From contig NZ_QMKJ01000002.1 of assembly GCF_003290085.1 (NCBI RefSeq), positions 744,001-808,000 on the forward strand: a stretch of DNA of 64,000 nt. The letters run 5' to 3'. Origin of the DNA: Aliidiomarina sp. B3213. GTDB lineage: Bacteria > Pseudomonadota > Gammaproteobacteria > Enterobacterales > Alteromonadaceae. The position numbers and the translations under genes were made by a program. The notes below the pieces were generated by a model. That model worked only from the letters and a program-made list of their open reading frames with translations. It searched no databases and was not told the DNA's origin. Shown here piece by piece: positions 8,524 through 18,073 of the stretch. The number at the start of each line of letters is the position of its first letter. Positions within the stretch are counted from its first letter, which is position 1.

Positions 8524-9411
8524 TTAGTGAACCGTAATTTCTGGAAGCTTACCTTTCGACATCATATGCACTTGAAAGTGCACAGTGACTTCTAGTGACT
8601 CTAACTGCTCAAGCTTAATCAAACTTTCTTGGGAAATACGATACCTATGCGGCGTCATGGTAAGCAAGTTTTGAATATCAGCTTGTGTTTCCAGCAACAC
8701 TTTATAGCGAATCGATCTGCGCTCAAAAGTTTTAAAACCTGTTCCAGCCTCTCGCTCATTGTCGCTGTCTTTCTTAACTTCAGGGTAAATAATTTCCCGT
8801 AGTTCTTTTAAATGGTCGCTACCGGGGTCAACCTGAATCAGCATACCGTCGCCTTTCATAATTCGAAAGAACTCTTCGTAAACTGCAAATCCAAATACGT
8901 TTAACACAATACTCATGGAGTCTGACGGCAGCGGTAATTGTGCGTTAGAAGCAACCACCCAGCTTAGATCTTTTGCTTTTTTCGCAGCCGACTGGACCGC
9001 CCACTTGGAAATGTCGATACCTACGGCATCCCACTCAAAATCGTCGTTTTCCCAACGTAAGTGCTCCAGCACTTCACGCAGGTAGAAGCCCTCTCCACAG
9101 CCGGCATCGAGTATGCTGAACTTATTCTCAATACCACTAAACGAGTCTTGATAAGCGCTGAGTAGCTTCGCTAAAAACGACGCCAGAGGCTCATAGTAAC
9201 CCGCTTCAAGGAACGCCCTACGCGCGACCACCATGGTTTTACTATCCCCCGGATCTTTCGAGCGTTTAAAATGAGCCGGAAGTAAGTTGATATAGCCTTC
9301 TTTAGCACGGTCAAAATGGTGCCCTTGCGCACACGACCAACCCGCTTCATTTTCACTAAGCGCAGTTCCGTCGAGCGGGCAAATAAAGGCTTTAAATCCA
9401 TTAATTTTCAT
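8524..9411 (-). CDS. rlmA: 23S rRNA (guanine-N1)-methyltransferase RlmA-like
   Basis: A 295-residue SAM-dependent methyltransferase resembling RlmA (RrmA), which methylates a guanine of 23S rRNA helix 35. An N-terminal zinc-finger-like part (FICPLDGTAL, then SCAQGHHFD) is followed by the very conserved AKEGYINLLPAHFKRSKDPGDS, and by SAM motif I ILDAGCGEGFYL at about residues 97-108. The second zinc ligand, a Cys in E. coli (CPLC), is Asp here (CPLD), so metal binding may differ. The start at 9411 has no clear Shine-Dalgarno; an in-frame later start is unlikely because the zinc region would be lost. chaC follows after 5 bases. Confidence 0.88.
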   Translation of the reverse strand: MKINGFKAFICPLDGTALSENEAGWSCAQGHHFDRAKEGYINLLPAHFKRSKDPGDSKTMVVARRAFLEAGYYEPLASFLAKLLSAYQDSFSGIENKFSILDAGCGEGFYLREVLEHLRWENDDFEWDAVGIDISKWAVQSAAKKAKDLSWVVASNAQLPLPSDSMSIVLNVFGFAVYEEFFRIMKGDGMLIQVDPGSDHLKELREIIYPEVKKDSDNEREAGTGFKTFERRSIRYKVLLETQADIQNLLTMTPHRYRISQESLIKLEQLESLEVTVHFQVHMMSKGKLPEITVH

Positions 9412-9496
9412 ATAATTGCTTTATAATCATGCTAAATATTAAGTGTGAAAGAGTAGTCGTACCCGAGCCAATAAACAACAAGGAAAGTCTATTGCC

Positions 9497-11698
9497 ATGC
9501 AACTTATGCCTAATTTTACCAAAAAGGCACTTTGTTTAAGTCTGTTTTTGCTAGCTTTTCCGACATTCGCTAGCGAACCGGAAGAGCGCGTAGGGTTAGT
9601 GCTCGGTGGCGGAGGTGCAAAAGGCTTAGCCCACATTGGCGTGTTACTTTATTTAGAAGAACATCGTATTCCAGTCGACTTCGTGGTGGGCACGAGTATG
9701 GGCGCTATTGCGGGTGGCCTTTATGCGCAAGGACACAGTGCAGCTTCGCTTGAAGAACTAGTACTTACAGTGAATTGGCAAAATGTATTTACCGACCAGG
9801 CTCCGCGTGCATATCGCAGTATTCGCCGCAAAGAAGAAGACCGCTTATATCCTACGCAAGCATTAGTGGGCTTTTCTGACGGCGAGTTTAAGTTCCCTTC
9901 CGGTTTAATTCAGGGCCAGCGCCTGATGCCGTTGCTCCGCGAATTTTCGATTCGTGGTCGCGAGCTGACACACTTCGACAACCTCCCATTACCGTTTCGC
10001 GCCACCGCAGTAGACATAGAAACAGGTGAATTGTTGGTAATTGAAGATGGCGACTTAGCACTGGCTATGCGGGCAAGTATGGCGATTCCCGGAATTTTCT
10101 CCCCTGTGCACTGGCATAATAGATATTTAGTCGACGGCGGCATGGTAAACAACCTTCCTGTCGACTTAGCTCAGGAAATGAACGCGACTCGAATTATTGC
10201 CGTGGACGTGGGTGAGGACTTTCCTTCTTTCGAGGAGTTACAAGGACCGCTCGAGGTTATGGAGCAAGCCATAAACTTAATGATTCGAAATAACAGTCAG
10301 CAACAAGTTGCCCTGCTGAATGAAAACGACGTGCATATTGTTCCACAATTACTCAGCCTCGACATTGGTGCTGCTGACTTCGGGAAAGCTGAACTGGCTA
10401 TTCGTGCCGGTTATGAAGCCGCTGAACAAGCGTCAGAACAGCTTTTGCCATTGCAGGTTTCGCCTGAACAATGGGCCAACTACAGACGTAGCCTTTCGGT
10501 TAACGCACAACCTCTTATTCCGCGTTGGTTTCGTATCGAAAATAGTGCTGACGTTCCAGACCAAATGCTGTGGGCGAACATTGCAACAGAATCGGGCCGA
10601 CTGCTCGACCCAGAAACGCTGAATGACGACGTAGAGCGAATTTACGGATTAGGTTATTTCGACCAAGTTGACTACCAGATCATGTGGGAAGATGATGTGC
10701 CCGGCATTGAGCTTCGAGCAACGCCCAGAAGCTGGGGACCTGATTACCTAGGCTTTGGGTTAACCTTTGAAGAAAACTTTGACCGTCAGTCTAACTACCG
10801 TGCTGCAGTAAGCTACCTCAAAACACAGGTCAACGACTACGGCGCTGAACTGCAATTCGACCTTCAAATTGGCAATGAACCGGTGATTCGCGCACAGTAT
10901 TGGCAGCCCCTTCGCCAAGACGCGAGCACATACACCAATACCCGCTTAAAACTGAATCGAGTGCGAATAAACAATACAGCCCAGGGGCAAACTCGCTTTC
11001 TTACCGAGATAGACCGCCAAACTCTAGGGTTTGATATAGGAACCCATTGGCGCCATACCGCCGACGTGCGACTAAGCCTAGACTTTTCGACAGGAACCTA
11101 CCAAGAAAACTTTAGCACTGTTCCGGAACAAAGCTTTCAAACCGGTTCATTAGGCATTCGCGTTAATTTCGACTCGCTCGACAGCGTATTCCTGCCGACG
11201 CAAGGAACGTTGGTTTCGTTGCAGCACAAGTGGTTTCATGAAACTTTAGGTTCCGACGAGAACTTTCAGCAGCTTTCTATACAAGGTTTAGGAGCTGCGA
11301 CATCAGGAAATCATACGCTAGTGCTAGGCGGCGAGTTCGCTACCACGCTTAACGGCGAAGCTCCTATTTATCAGCGACATCAGCTTGGGGGCTTCATGCG
11401 CCTTTCCGGCTATGAACGCAACGCTTTGTCCGGGCAGCATTCGGTATTTGGGCAAGCGGTATATTTACATCGACTAGAGGCCAGCAGGCAGTTTGGAACC
11501 TTACCTGTTTACTTAGGTATAGCTTTAGAGGCGGGTAATGTTTGGCAAACCAATGAAGACGTTAAGCTAAGTGATCTTACTTATAGCACCTCAGTGCTTG
11601 GCGTGGTTACAACACCCGTAGGTGCTCTTTACCTTGGGCTTAGCCAGAATAGTGACAGCAGAAATAGTGCATACCTGGCTATTGGACGACCATTTTAA
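9497..11698 (+). CDS. Patatin-like phospholipase with Omp85 barrel (type Vd, PlpD-like)
   Basis: A 733-residue outer-membrane protein. A signal peptide (residues 1-25, ending TFAS) leads into a patatin domain with oxyanion loop GGGGAKG (37-43), nucleophile elbow GTSMG (Ser67) and the catalytic Asp in DGG (Asp213). A POTRA-like segment follows (about 330-410), then a C-terminal beta barrel of the BamA/Omp85 family ending in an aromatic residue (GRPF). This is the plan of PlpD-type class Vd autotransporters, which present a lipase at the cell surface. The barrel could also hold the patatin in the periplasm. It ends 3 bases from the convergent YeiH gene. Confidence 0.9.
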   Translation: MQLMPNFTKKALCLSLFLLAFPTFASEPEERVGLVLGGGGAKGLAHIGVLLYLEEHRIPVDFVVGTSMGAIAGGLYAQGHSAASLEELVLTVNWQNVFTDQAPRAYRSIRRKEEDRLYPTQALVGFSDGEFKFPSGLIQGQRLMPLLREFSIRGRELTHFDNLPLPFRATAVDIETGELLVIEDGDLALAMRASMAIPGIFSPVHWHNRYLVDGGMVNNLPVDLAQEMNATRIIAVDVGEDFPSFEELQGPLEVMEQAINLMIRNNSQQQVALLNENDVHIVPQLLSLDIGAADFGKAELAIRAGYEAAEQASEQLLPLQVSPEQWANYRRSLSVNAQPLIPRWFRIENSADVPDQMLWANIATESGRLLDPETLNDDVERIYGLGYFDQVDYQIMWEDDVPGIELRATPRSWGPDYLGFGLTFEENFDRQSNYRAAVSYLKTQVNDYGAELQFDLQIGNEPVIRAQYWQPLRQDASTYTNTRLKLNRVRINNTAQGQTRFLTEIDRQTLGFDIGTHWRHTADVRLSLDFSTGTYQENFSTVPEQSFQTGSLGIRVNFDSLDSVFLPTQGTLVSLQHKWFHETLGSDENFQQLSIQGLGAATSGNHTLVLGGEFATTLNGEAPIYQRHQLGGFMRLSGYERNALSGQHSVFGQAVYLHRLEASRQFGTLPVYLGIALEAGNVWQTNEDVKLSDLTYSTSVLGVVTTPVGALYLGLSQNSDSRNSAYLAIGRPF

Positions 11699-11701
11699 CC
11701 G

Positions 11702-12649
11702 TTACCCTGGAACTTGTGTAACAACCCACCATAAAGCGAAAACCGAAACAGAGACCCAAGCGCCAACCGCTACTACCAAGGCACGCCACCCGGTTTGCTT
11801 TAACAGAGCGGGGGTTAACCCGGCACCAATCAGGAAAATACACAAGGCCATTATTTTCTTTCCGCCCCAAGCAAGCCAGTCGTATGTTGCTGCAAACGAA
11901 GGTAACAGGCTAGAGATAATGGCCGCGATAACAAAACCACTTATAAACCATGGGAAGTATACGCCCTGAGATTCTCCAGCACTCGCTCCTTTTCGCTTCA
12001 TTATCCATGCGAAAACAATCACAACTGGAATGATGGCTAATGCGCGCGCTAACTTTAATGTAGTCGCTGTTGTTTGTGCGCTCTCGCCATAAACACCAGC
12101 AGCTGCAACTACAGAGGCGGTGTCGTGTATAGCAAGTGCGGCCCATACACCAAACTGCGTTTGTGAAAGGTTCAATGCTTTACCAATACTTGGAAAGAGC
12201 CAAAGAGCGGCGGCATTCAGGAAAAAAACACAGCCCAGCGCTATGGCGATAGTAGCGCTTTTCGCGCGAATAACTGGGCTTACCGCGGCAATTGCGCTAC
12301 CCCCACAAATTGCTGTTCCTGTACCGATTAATGAGCCGAGGTCTCGGTCTATACCCATTAAGCGAGCAAGAATAAAACAGCTTAGAAACGCAACGCCAAT
12401 GCTACTGGTGACAATAAAGATATTGTTATAAAGCAGATTTCCCGCTTCTTGGATGTGTACGCTGAACCCCAATAATACAATAGAGGTTGCTAGCAGCTGC
12501 TTCGCCCATTTACTCAAGGGCAAGTGCGTAGGTACCCAGCCGAGTAAAGCAAACACGATTCCCGCCAACAACGCAATTTGAGCACTAATCACCGAGAAAA
12601 GCGCCAATAAGGCCGTGAAAATAAATAAAATGTGGGTAATATGAATCAT
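11702..12649 (-). CDS. YeiH family putative sulfate exporter (UPF0324)
   Basis: A 315-residue inner-membrane protein with about ten hydrophobic segments and the family block GTGTAICGGSAIAAVSPVI near residues 108-126, followed by AIHDTASVVAAAGVYGESA. These match the YeiH/UPF0324 family, annotated as putative sulfate exporters although transport has been shown for very few members. The gene stands alone, convergent with the patatin gene (3-base gap) and divergent from the SDR gene. No LysR regulator is adjacent, unlike in E. coli. Confidence 0.85.
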   Translation of the reverse strand: MIHITHILFIFTALLALFSVISAQIALLAGIVFALLGWVPTHLPLSKWAKQLLATSIVLLGFSVHIQEAGNLLYNNIFIVTSSIGVAFLSCFILARLMGIDRDLGSLIGTGTAICGGSAIAAVSPVIRAKSATIAIALGCVFFLNAAALWLFPSIGKALNLSQTQFGVWAALAIHDTASVVAAAGVYGESAQTTATTLKLARALAIIPVVIVFAWIMKRKGASAGESQGVYFPWFISGFVIAAIISSLLPSFAATYDWLAWGGKKIMALCIFLIGAGLTPALLKQTGWRALVVAVGAWVSVSVFALWWVVTQVPG

Positions 12650-12712
12650 AAGAGCGCTAGATTACTAAATAACGATAATTAAATCGACAACAAACAGCAG
12701 GCAGGTTTCAAC

Positions 12713-13522
12713 GTGGTTCAGAAAAGTTCGCAGAGGGTTTTTATTACCGGAGGAGCTAACGGCTTAGGTTTGGCGTTGGCGAAACATTACGCATCTGAAG
12801 GCGCTACAGTGTGTATCGCCGACCTCGACGAAGAGGCAGGAGCTAAAGCCTTAGAGCAACTTCAAGCTATCTCGCCTTCAGCACTCTTTACACCGTGTGA
12901 CGTAACCCAGAGCGAAGACCTTCAGCGTGTAGCCCAGGAACTTATGGATACGTGGGGCGGCGTCGACATTGTTTTTAATAACGCCGGGGTAGCTCAGGTC
13001 GGAAATATCGAGGACGTGTCTGATGAAGATTGGCGTTGGATTATTGACATTAACCTTATGGGTGTAGTGCGCGGTTGCCGCACATTTACCCCTATGTTTA
13101 AGAAGCAGGGGCACGGCTACTTTGTGAATGTGGCGTCACTTGCTGGCTTGCTTGATGTGCCCTCTATGTCTGCATATAACGCCACAAAAGCTTCTGTGGT
13201 TTCTCTTTCAGAAACTCTACAGCATGAACTTGCCCCAGCAAACATCAGTGTAAGCGTAGTTTGCCCTTCATTTTTCCAAACCAACCTTGGCCAAGGTATG
13301 CGCTCGACCGTGCCAGGCATGCAACAAAAGCTAGACCGACTCATGAGCAAAAGCGAGATAAATGCTGAAGATGTGGCAAAAATCATTGCAGAAGGTATAC
13401 AGCATAATAAGTTTTATATACTTCCGCACAAAAGCTCTCGCAAGTTCTGGCGCATGAAAAAATGGTTACCTAGAGCTTGGTATGCGCGCATGATGGCTAA
13501 AGGAAACAAGAAGAAACGTTAA
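12713..13522 (+). CDS. SDR family NAD(P)-dependent oxidoreductase
   Basis: A 269-residue short-chain dehydrogenase/reductase with a GTG start at 12713. Cofactor motif TGGANGLG near the N-terminus, NNAG at about 85, the catalytic Ser region (NVASLAGL) and the YNATK of the YxxxK motif are all present, so the enzyme should be active. Asp in CIADLDEEAG after beta-2 suggests NAD rather than NADP preference. The C-terminus is basic (KGNKKKR). Substrate is unknown. Its stop codon overlaps that of the convergent acyltransferase gene by 4 bases. Confidence 0.85.
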   Translation: MVQKSSQRVFITGGANGLGLALAKHYASEGATVCIADLDEEAGAKALEQLQAISPSALFTPCDVTQSEDLQRVAQELMDTWGGVDIVFNNAGVAQVGNIEDVSDEDWRWIIDINLMGVVRGCRTFTPMFKKQGHGYFVNVASLAGLLDVPSMSAYNATKASVVSLSETLQHELAPANISVSVVCPSFFQTNLGQGMRSTVPGMQQKLDRLMSKSEINAEDVAKIIAEGIQHNKFYILPHKSSRKFWRMKKWLPRAWYARMMAKGNKKKR

Positions 13523-14559
13523 CTAACCACAAGTTTTCTTTGTTCCTCAAGCCCCATGGCCAGCAGTATTGGGCTTTTGTCTTGGCGGGCAATAAAGTCG
13601 TCTTTATTTGCCAGGTTTTGCCACTTCTCGTTGATCATAACCTGCGCCACAGCTCCACCCATAGTGCTACCCGGCCCTGTTAGAATCACAGTGTCGGGAG
13701 CGAACTCTCTTAACGCCACACTTACCGCTTTAGAGAACCCGTAGGTTTGCGTTACTTGATTATTCAGTGTGTACTCACGCAAGGCACTGGGTTGGGTCAG
13801 TTGCGGTTGCCAAACTCGGCCGTCGCCGTCGACTAAAGGCACGTGGGGAGAGGCAAAAAAATCATCGCCAAAGTAATCGAAGGCTTTCTCACTTGCTCGC
13901 TGCATAAGCGGCGTGTGGAATGCACTATGACCTGGCAATTCCATGGGAAACTGGTCGTCGATCACAGGTAGTTTTTGTTTAGCTTCGCGAATAGCTGCAT
14001 GACTGCCAGCTAATACCGCATAACCGCCAAACTCGATAGACATATAAAGCTGGTTTTCAGAACTACTTTGGCTTGCAGCAATGATGTTTTTCACATCTTG
14101 CACACGAGTGTCATCTAACTCCCACTGCTCATTCACTAAGGGATAAATAAGCTGACCACCTAAGTCTGCACCCTGAGTGAAGTCTGACATTGTCGAGACC
14201 AGATCGAAGCCTTGTTGCGCTTCTACTGCTTGGGCGCATGTTAAAGCTATATACCAGCCCATGCTATTGCCCGTAACCGCAACAATGTCATACTTATCAC
14301 GGTCGATGCTTAGAAAATCGGCGTAAGCACAAGACATTATGAGAGGAGCAGCATTTTGCGCCTGCAAATGTTCTTTGCTTTTAAAGACATTTGCCGAGTC
14401 TAGCGAGGCGAGCGTTGCTTTACCTTGTTGCTGGCGTAATGCATCAAACTCATCTAACAGGTTTTTCTTGTCTGCATGATAGCGAGCTAAGTAACCGAGT
14501 TCTTTACGGTTATAAGTTCCCCGCCCAGGACAAATAACGACTGCTCTTTGCTTAGTCAT
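13519..14559 (-). CDS. FabD-fold acyltransferase (malonyl-CoA:ACP transacylase-like)
   Basis: A 346-residue protein with the acyltransferase fold of FabD and polyketide AT domains: nucleophile elbow GNSMGW, catalytic His in GHSAFHTPLM, and C-terminal LTGPGSTMGG like the FabD GPG loop. It is not the housekeeping fabD, because no fatty-acid synthesis genes surround it and the sequence is divergent at the N-terminus (VICPGRGTYNRKE). It overlaps the E1 gene upstream by 8 bases and is third in an operon after glutaryl-CoA dehydrogenase. Inference: it transfers or hydrolyses an acyl group made by the operon. The substrate and acceptor cannot be read from the sequence. Confidence 0.75.
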   Translation of the reverse strand: MTKQRAVVICPGRGTYNRKELGYLARYHADKKNLLDEFDALRQQQGKATLASLDSANVFKSKEHLQAQNAAPLIMSCAYADFLSIDRDKYDIVAVTGNSMGWYIALTCAQAVEAQQGFDLVSTMSDFTQGADLGGQLIYPLVNEQWELDDTRVQDVKNIIAASQSSSENQLYMSIEFGGYAVLAGSHAAIREAKQKLPVIDDQFPMELPGHSAFHTPLMQRASEKAFDYFGDDFFASPHVPLVDGDGRVWQPQLTQPSALREYTLNNQVTQTYGFSKAVSVALREFAPDTVILTGPGSTMGGAVAQVMINEKWQNLANKDDFIARQDKSPILLAMGLEEQRKLVVS

Positions 14560-16741
14560 TCACCACCTCTTCTGCCGCATGAATAATTTGCTCTACACTT
14601 GGCAATACGTGGTATGCCGCCTTCGCAAGTGGAATAAAGCTGTCGTCCGCAGTAATACGTTGCACATGAAGGCTTTCATTTGCCATTTGTTCCTGGAAGA
14701 AAGTCATTAGGCCCTCAGACGGAGAGCCTGACTTTCTACACTCATCTACAATAAGTACCTTTCTGTGATCACCTAAAGCATTTTTCAATGACTCGAGAGG
14801 TAACGGATGTAACCAATTGAGGTCAATAACCGTTGCTTTTATCCCTCTATCTTCTAACTTACGCTGCGCCTGGCAACTTAAATAGAAACCATTTGCATAA
14901 CTGACTATTGCGATGTCAGCTCCATCGCCTTGGGTCGAAACTTCACCATACGTAATAACTTCATTTGGCTCTGGGTAGTCACGGAGCCATAGGTTGTCCC
15001 CTGCTTCGTGAAGATCTTTAGTGTTGTAGAGGGCTATCGGCTCAAGGAAAATGACCACTCGCTTTTGCTCGTCCGCTAACCTTACGCACTCACGCACCAT
15101 TTTAGCGGCACTTGCGCCGTTTGAAGGACATGCAAGTACCACACCTGGCAAATCTCGAAACAATGCAATGCTGTTGTCGTTATGAAAATGTCCGCCGAAA
15201 CCCTTCTGATAGGCTAGGCCCGCTATACGAATAACCATCGGGTTATTGAACTTGGCAGAACTAAAGAATTGGAGCGTTGCAGCTTCACCACGAATTTGGT
15301 CTTCCGCGTTGTGTACATAGGCAAGAAATTGAATCTCGGGCATCGCTAGAAAGCCATTATGCGCCGTACCGATGGCTAGCCCTAGAATACTTTGCTCGTC
15401 GAGCAACGTATTGATGACACGGTTCTTACCAAAGCTTTGTACCAAACGACTAGTTACTCCGTACACACCTCCCTTCTTACCGATGTCTTCACCCATCATG
15501 ACGATTTTGGGGTACTGGTACATAAGGTCGTGTAATGCCCAATTCATCAGCTTGTTCAGGCTTTGTGGCTTGCCCAGATTATGCTTTTCATGACCAAACA
15601 GCCGCTCTCTTGCTGGGCCCTCGGCTACGGGCGGGCTTTCAAGCGGTGGGTGGCTGGGTGCAAGGTCTCTCATTACCTCTGCAGCGTCTTTTAGTTTTGG
15701 ACGCGAAACCACGTATTTACCTACCTGCTGGATACGTTGATAGGTTCCTTCTACAAACCTTTTCAGCGCTTCACGATTTGATATTTCATAGTGCTCAAGA
15801 AGGGCTAGGCTGGTGCGAAGCGGGTCTTGTGTTTCGTTATGCGCTATTTGCTCTTTGCTTAGGTAAGTCATTTCCGCATCTGAGCCAGCATGACCATACA
15901 AACGCACACAATGCATATGTAAAAACACCGGTTTACGGTGAATACGTGCAATACGTTCGGCTCGTTTCGTCGCTGCATACACATCGAGTAAGTTTCTGCC
16001 GTCGCAACTCTCGTAATGCAACCCCGCCCGAGACTTAAAATTCATTTCTATCCAGCGCGGTGGAGTTGCCGTACTAATGCCTATGCCATTGTCTTCACAC
16101 AACATAATTGCTGGCACAGGAACACTTTGGAACGACGCCCAGCATGCTGCGTTAATTGCACCTTGCGTTGTACTGTGATTGGCAGAAGCGTCGCCAAAAC
16201 TACAGAGCACAACACTGTCGTTAGGCACATTACCTTGATGGTTCATTCTACGCGCTAAGTCTATGCTGTAAGCCATTCCCATAGACTTAGGTAAATGCGA
16301 GCCGATAGTACTCGTTTGCGGAGGTACATAGAGCGTATGAGAGCCAAGCACCTTATGACGTCCAGAGGAGATCGGGTCTTCTGAGCTTGCGGTGAAACTG
16401 AGTAGCATGTCATGTATTGGCGTACTGCCTTTTTGCTTGCGTTGCCGCTCTACAAAAAAGGCGCCCGACCGATAATGTAAAAAAGCCATGTCGTTAATAC
16501 GAAGCGCCGAAGCCACTGCAGCATTACCCTCATGACCTGCAGAACCAATGGTGTAGAAGCTTTCGCCTGCGGCCTGCAACTCACGGCTATGTAAGTCGAG
16601 CAATCGGCTTACAATCTGACTTTCGACCATGTCTGCTAACGCTTGCTTAGTGAGTCCTAAACTCTCTAAATCTGGCGTATATGCGGGCTCAGGTAATGGC
16701 GTGTCGAACAACACGCCATTCAAACGCTCGAATAAACTCAT
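14552..16741 (-). CDS. Fused alpha/beta E1 component of a 2-oxoacid dehydrogenase (thiamine diphosphate dependent)
   Basis: A 729-residue protein that joins both E1 subunits found separately in branched-chain 2-oxoacid and pyruvate dehydrogenases. The alpha-like half (about 1-370) has the thiamine diphosphate motif starting GDAS and ending EDNG, then RLYGHAGSDAEMTY as in E1 alpha. The beta-like half starts near LNKLMNWALHDLMYQYP (about 393) and contains MMGEDIGKKGGVYGVT, and ends with a transketolase C-terminal domain. E1 would decarboxylate a 2-oxoacid and pass the acyl group to an E2 lipoyl protein, but no E2 or E3 gene lies in this operon. Neighbouring gcdH suggests 2-oxoadipate as a possible substrate, which is inference only. 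Confidence 0.85.
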   Translation of the reverse strand: MSLFERLNGVLFDTPLPEPAYTPDLESLGLTKQALADMVESQIVSRLLDLHSRELQAAGESFYTIGSAGHEGNAAVASALRINDMAFLHYRSGAFFVERQRKQKGSTPIHDMLLSFTASSEDPISSGRHKVLGSHTLYVPPQTSTIGSHLPKSMGMAYSIDLARRMNHQGNVPNDSVVLCSFGDASANHSTTQGAINAACWASFQSVPVPAIMLCEDNGIGISTATPPRWIEMNFKSRAGLHYESCDGRNLLDVYAATKRAERIARIHRKPVFLHMHCVRLYGHAGSDAEMTYLSKEQIAHNETQDPLRTSLALLEHYEISNREALKRFVEGTYQRIQQVGKYVVSRPKLKDAAEVMRDLAPSHPPLESPPVAEGPARERLFGHEKHNLGKPQSLNKLMNWALHDLMYQYPKIVMMGEDIGKKGGVYGVTSRLVQSFGKNRVINTLLDEQSILGLAIGTAHNGFLAMPEIQFLAYVHNAEDQIRGEAATLQFFSSAKFNNPMVIRIAGLAYQKGFGGHFHNDNSIALFRDLPGVVLACPSNGASAAKMVRECVRLADEQKRVVIFLEPIALYNTKDLHEAGDNLWLRDYPEPNEVITYGEVSTQGDGADIAIVSYANGFYLSCQAQRKLEDRGIKATVIDLNWLHPLPLESLKNALGDHRKVLIVDECRKSGSPSEGLMTFFQEQMANESLHVQRITADDSFIPLAKAAYHVLPSVEQIIHAAEEVVND

Positions 16742-16746
16742 GAGAA

Positions 16747-17931
16747 TTAACTACCGAAAGCAGCAATATCAGTTTGCGCACGTCCAAGAATAAGGGCATG
16801 CACGTCGTGGGTGCCCTCGTATGTGTTTACTGCTTCAAGATTCATTACGTGACGAATCACATGGTACTCGTCTGCAATACCGTTACCGCCGTGCATGTCG
16901 CGGGCAACGCGAGCAATGTCTAACGCTTTCCCGCAACTGTTACGTTTGATCAAACTAATAGTTTCCGGGGCTAACAAGCCTTCATCCGCGAGGCGTCCTG
17001 CTTGTAATGAGCCCAACAAACCAAGATGAATTTCGGTTTGCATGTCGGCAAGCTTCTTTTGAATAAGCTGATTGGCGGCTAAAGGACGACCAAATTGAGT
17101 ACGATCTAAAGTGTACTGTCGTGCTGCGTACCAACAAAACTCAGCGGCACCCAATGCGCCCCAAGAAATACCATAACGTGCCTTGTTCAAGCAGCTGAAC
17201 GGGCCTTTTAGCCCTCTAACTTCTGGGAATATGTTGTCTTCCGGAACAAATACATTGTCCATGACAATTTCACCGGTAATTGACGCGCGTAAGCTGAACT
17301 TACCTTCTATTTTTGGTGCACTGAGGCCATTCATTCCTTTTTCTAATACGAAACCACGAATTTCTCCATCGAGTTTCGCCCACACCACAAATACATCAGC
17401 AATCGGACTATTGGTAATCCACATTTTGCTACCGGTGAGTTTATAGCCACCGTCTACTTTTGTAGCACGTGTTTTCATGCTTGCGGGGTCTGAGCCTGCA
17501 TCCGGTTCTGTTAAACCGAAACAGCCTACCCACTCACCACTAGCCAGCTTCGGTAAATACTTTTCTTTCTGAGCTTGTGTACCAAATGCATGGATTGGAT
17601 ACATCACAAGAGAGCTTTGAACACTCATGGCACTGCGATAGCCGCTGTCTACCCGCTCTACTTCACGGGCTATCAAGCCATAACAAACATTGTTTACACC
17701 CGCGCCACCAAACTCCTCTGGAATAGTTGCACCAAGTAAACCTAGCTCGCCCATTTCATTCATAATTTCTCGGTCGAAACGCTCCTCACGGTTTGCAGTC
17801 AACACTCTTGGCATTAAGTTTTCTTGGCAATAAGCATGGGCGCTATCTCTGATCATACGCTCTTCGTCAGATAGCATAGCGTCTATAGAAAACGGGTCTT
17901 GCCAATTAAAGCTGGGGCGTGAGCTGCTCAT
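16747..17931 (-). CDS. gcdH: Glutaryl-CoA dehydrogenase
   Basis: Acyl-CoA dehydrogenase of 394 residues, the length of GcdH. It would oxidise and decarboxylate glutaryl-CoA to crotonyl-CoA in lysine and tryptophan breakdown. Supporting segments: [46 protein letters not shown] (GcdH-specific in feel), MHGGNGI, and [10 protein letters not shown] carrying the catalytic Glu at about residue 372. It is first in an operon with the fused E1 gene 5 bases downstream and the acyltransferase. A 45-bp inverted repeat lies 26-70 bases upstream of its ATG. Confidence 0.92.
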   Translation of the reverse strand: MSSSRPSFNWQDPFSIDAMLSDEERMIRDSAHAYCQENLMPRVLTANREERFDREIMNEMGELGLLGATIPEEFGGAGVNNVCYGLIAREVERVDSGYRSAMSVQSSLVMYPIHAFGTQAQKEKYLPKLASGEWVGCFGLTEPDAGSDPASMKTRATKVDGGYKLTGSKMWITNSPIADVFVVWAKLDGEIRGFVLEKGMNGLSAPKIEGKFSLRASITGEIVMDNVFVPEDNIFPEVRGLKGPFSCLNKARYGISWGALGAAEFCWYAARQYTLDRTQFGRPLAANQLIQKKLADMQTEIHLGLLGSLQAGRLADEGLLAPETISLIKRNSCGKALDIARVARDMHGGNGIADEYHVIRHVMNLEAVNTYEGTHDVHALILGRAQTDIAAFGS

Positions 17932-17956
17932 TACGTCTTAACCTCTTATTAGAATT

Positions 17957-18001
17957 ATGTCGCTTTTAGCGAGTTATATAGCCAACTCACTATAACGACA
18001 T
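17957..18001 (-). promoter_or_regulatory. 45-bp imperfect inverted repeat upstream of gcdH operon, likely operator
   Basis: The arms ATGTCGCTTTTAGCGAGTT (17957-17975) and AACTCACTATAACGACAT (17984-18001) are complementary at 16 of 18 positions with one single-base bulge, separated by 8 bases. The spacer contains a TATATA sequence that could be the -10 of the gcdH promoter on the minus strand. It ends 25 bases before the gcdH start codon. A long operator centred on the promoter is the simplest reading. An RNA hairpin is less likely because the repeat probably overlaps the transcription start. The protein that would bind is not encoded next to it. Confidence 0.55.
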
Positions 18002-18073
18002 TCTTTGGTTAATTCCTAGTCAAGCTATACAATTTTCGTACAAATAGTCGGCTGGTCGGATCTTAAACGAACA

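Noticed and set aside
15535-16038. 167-codon frame opposite the fused E1 gene
   Set aside because: Antisense shadow of a well-supported gene, with no protein-like features.
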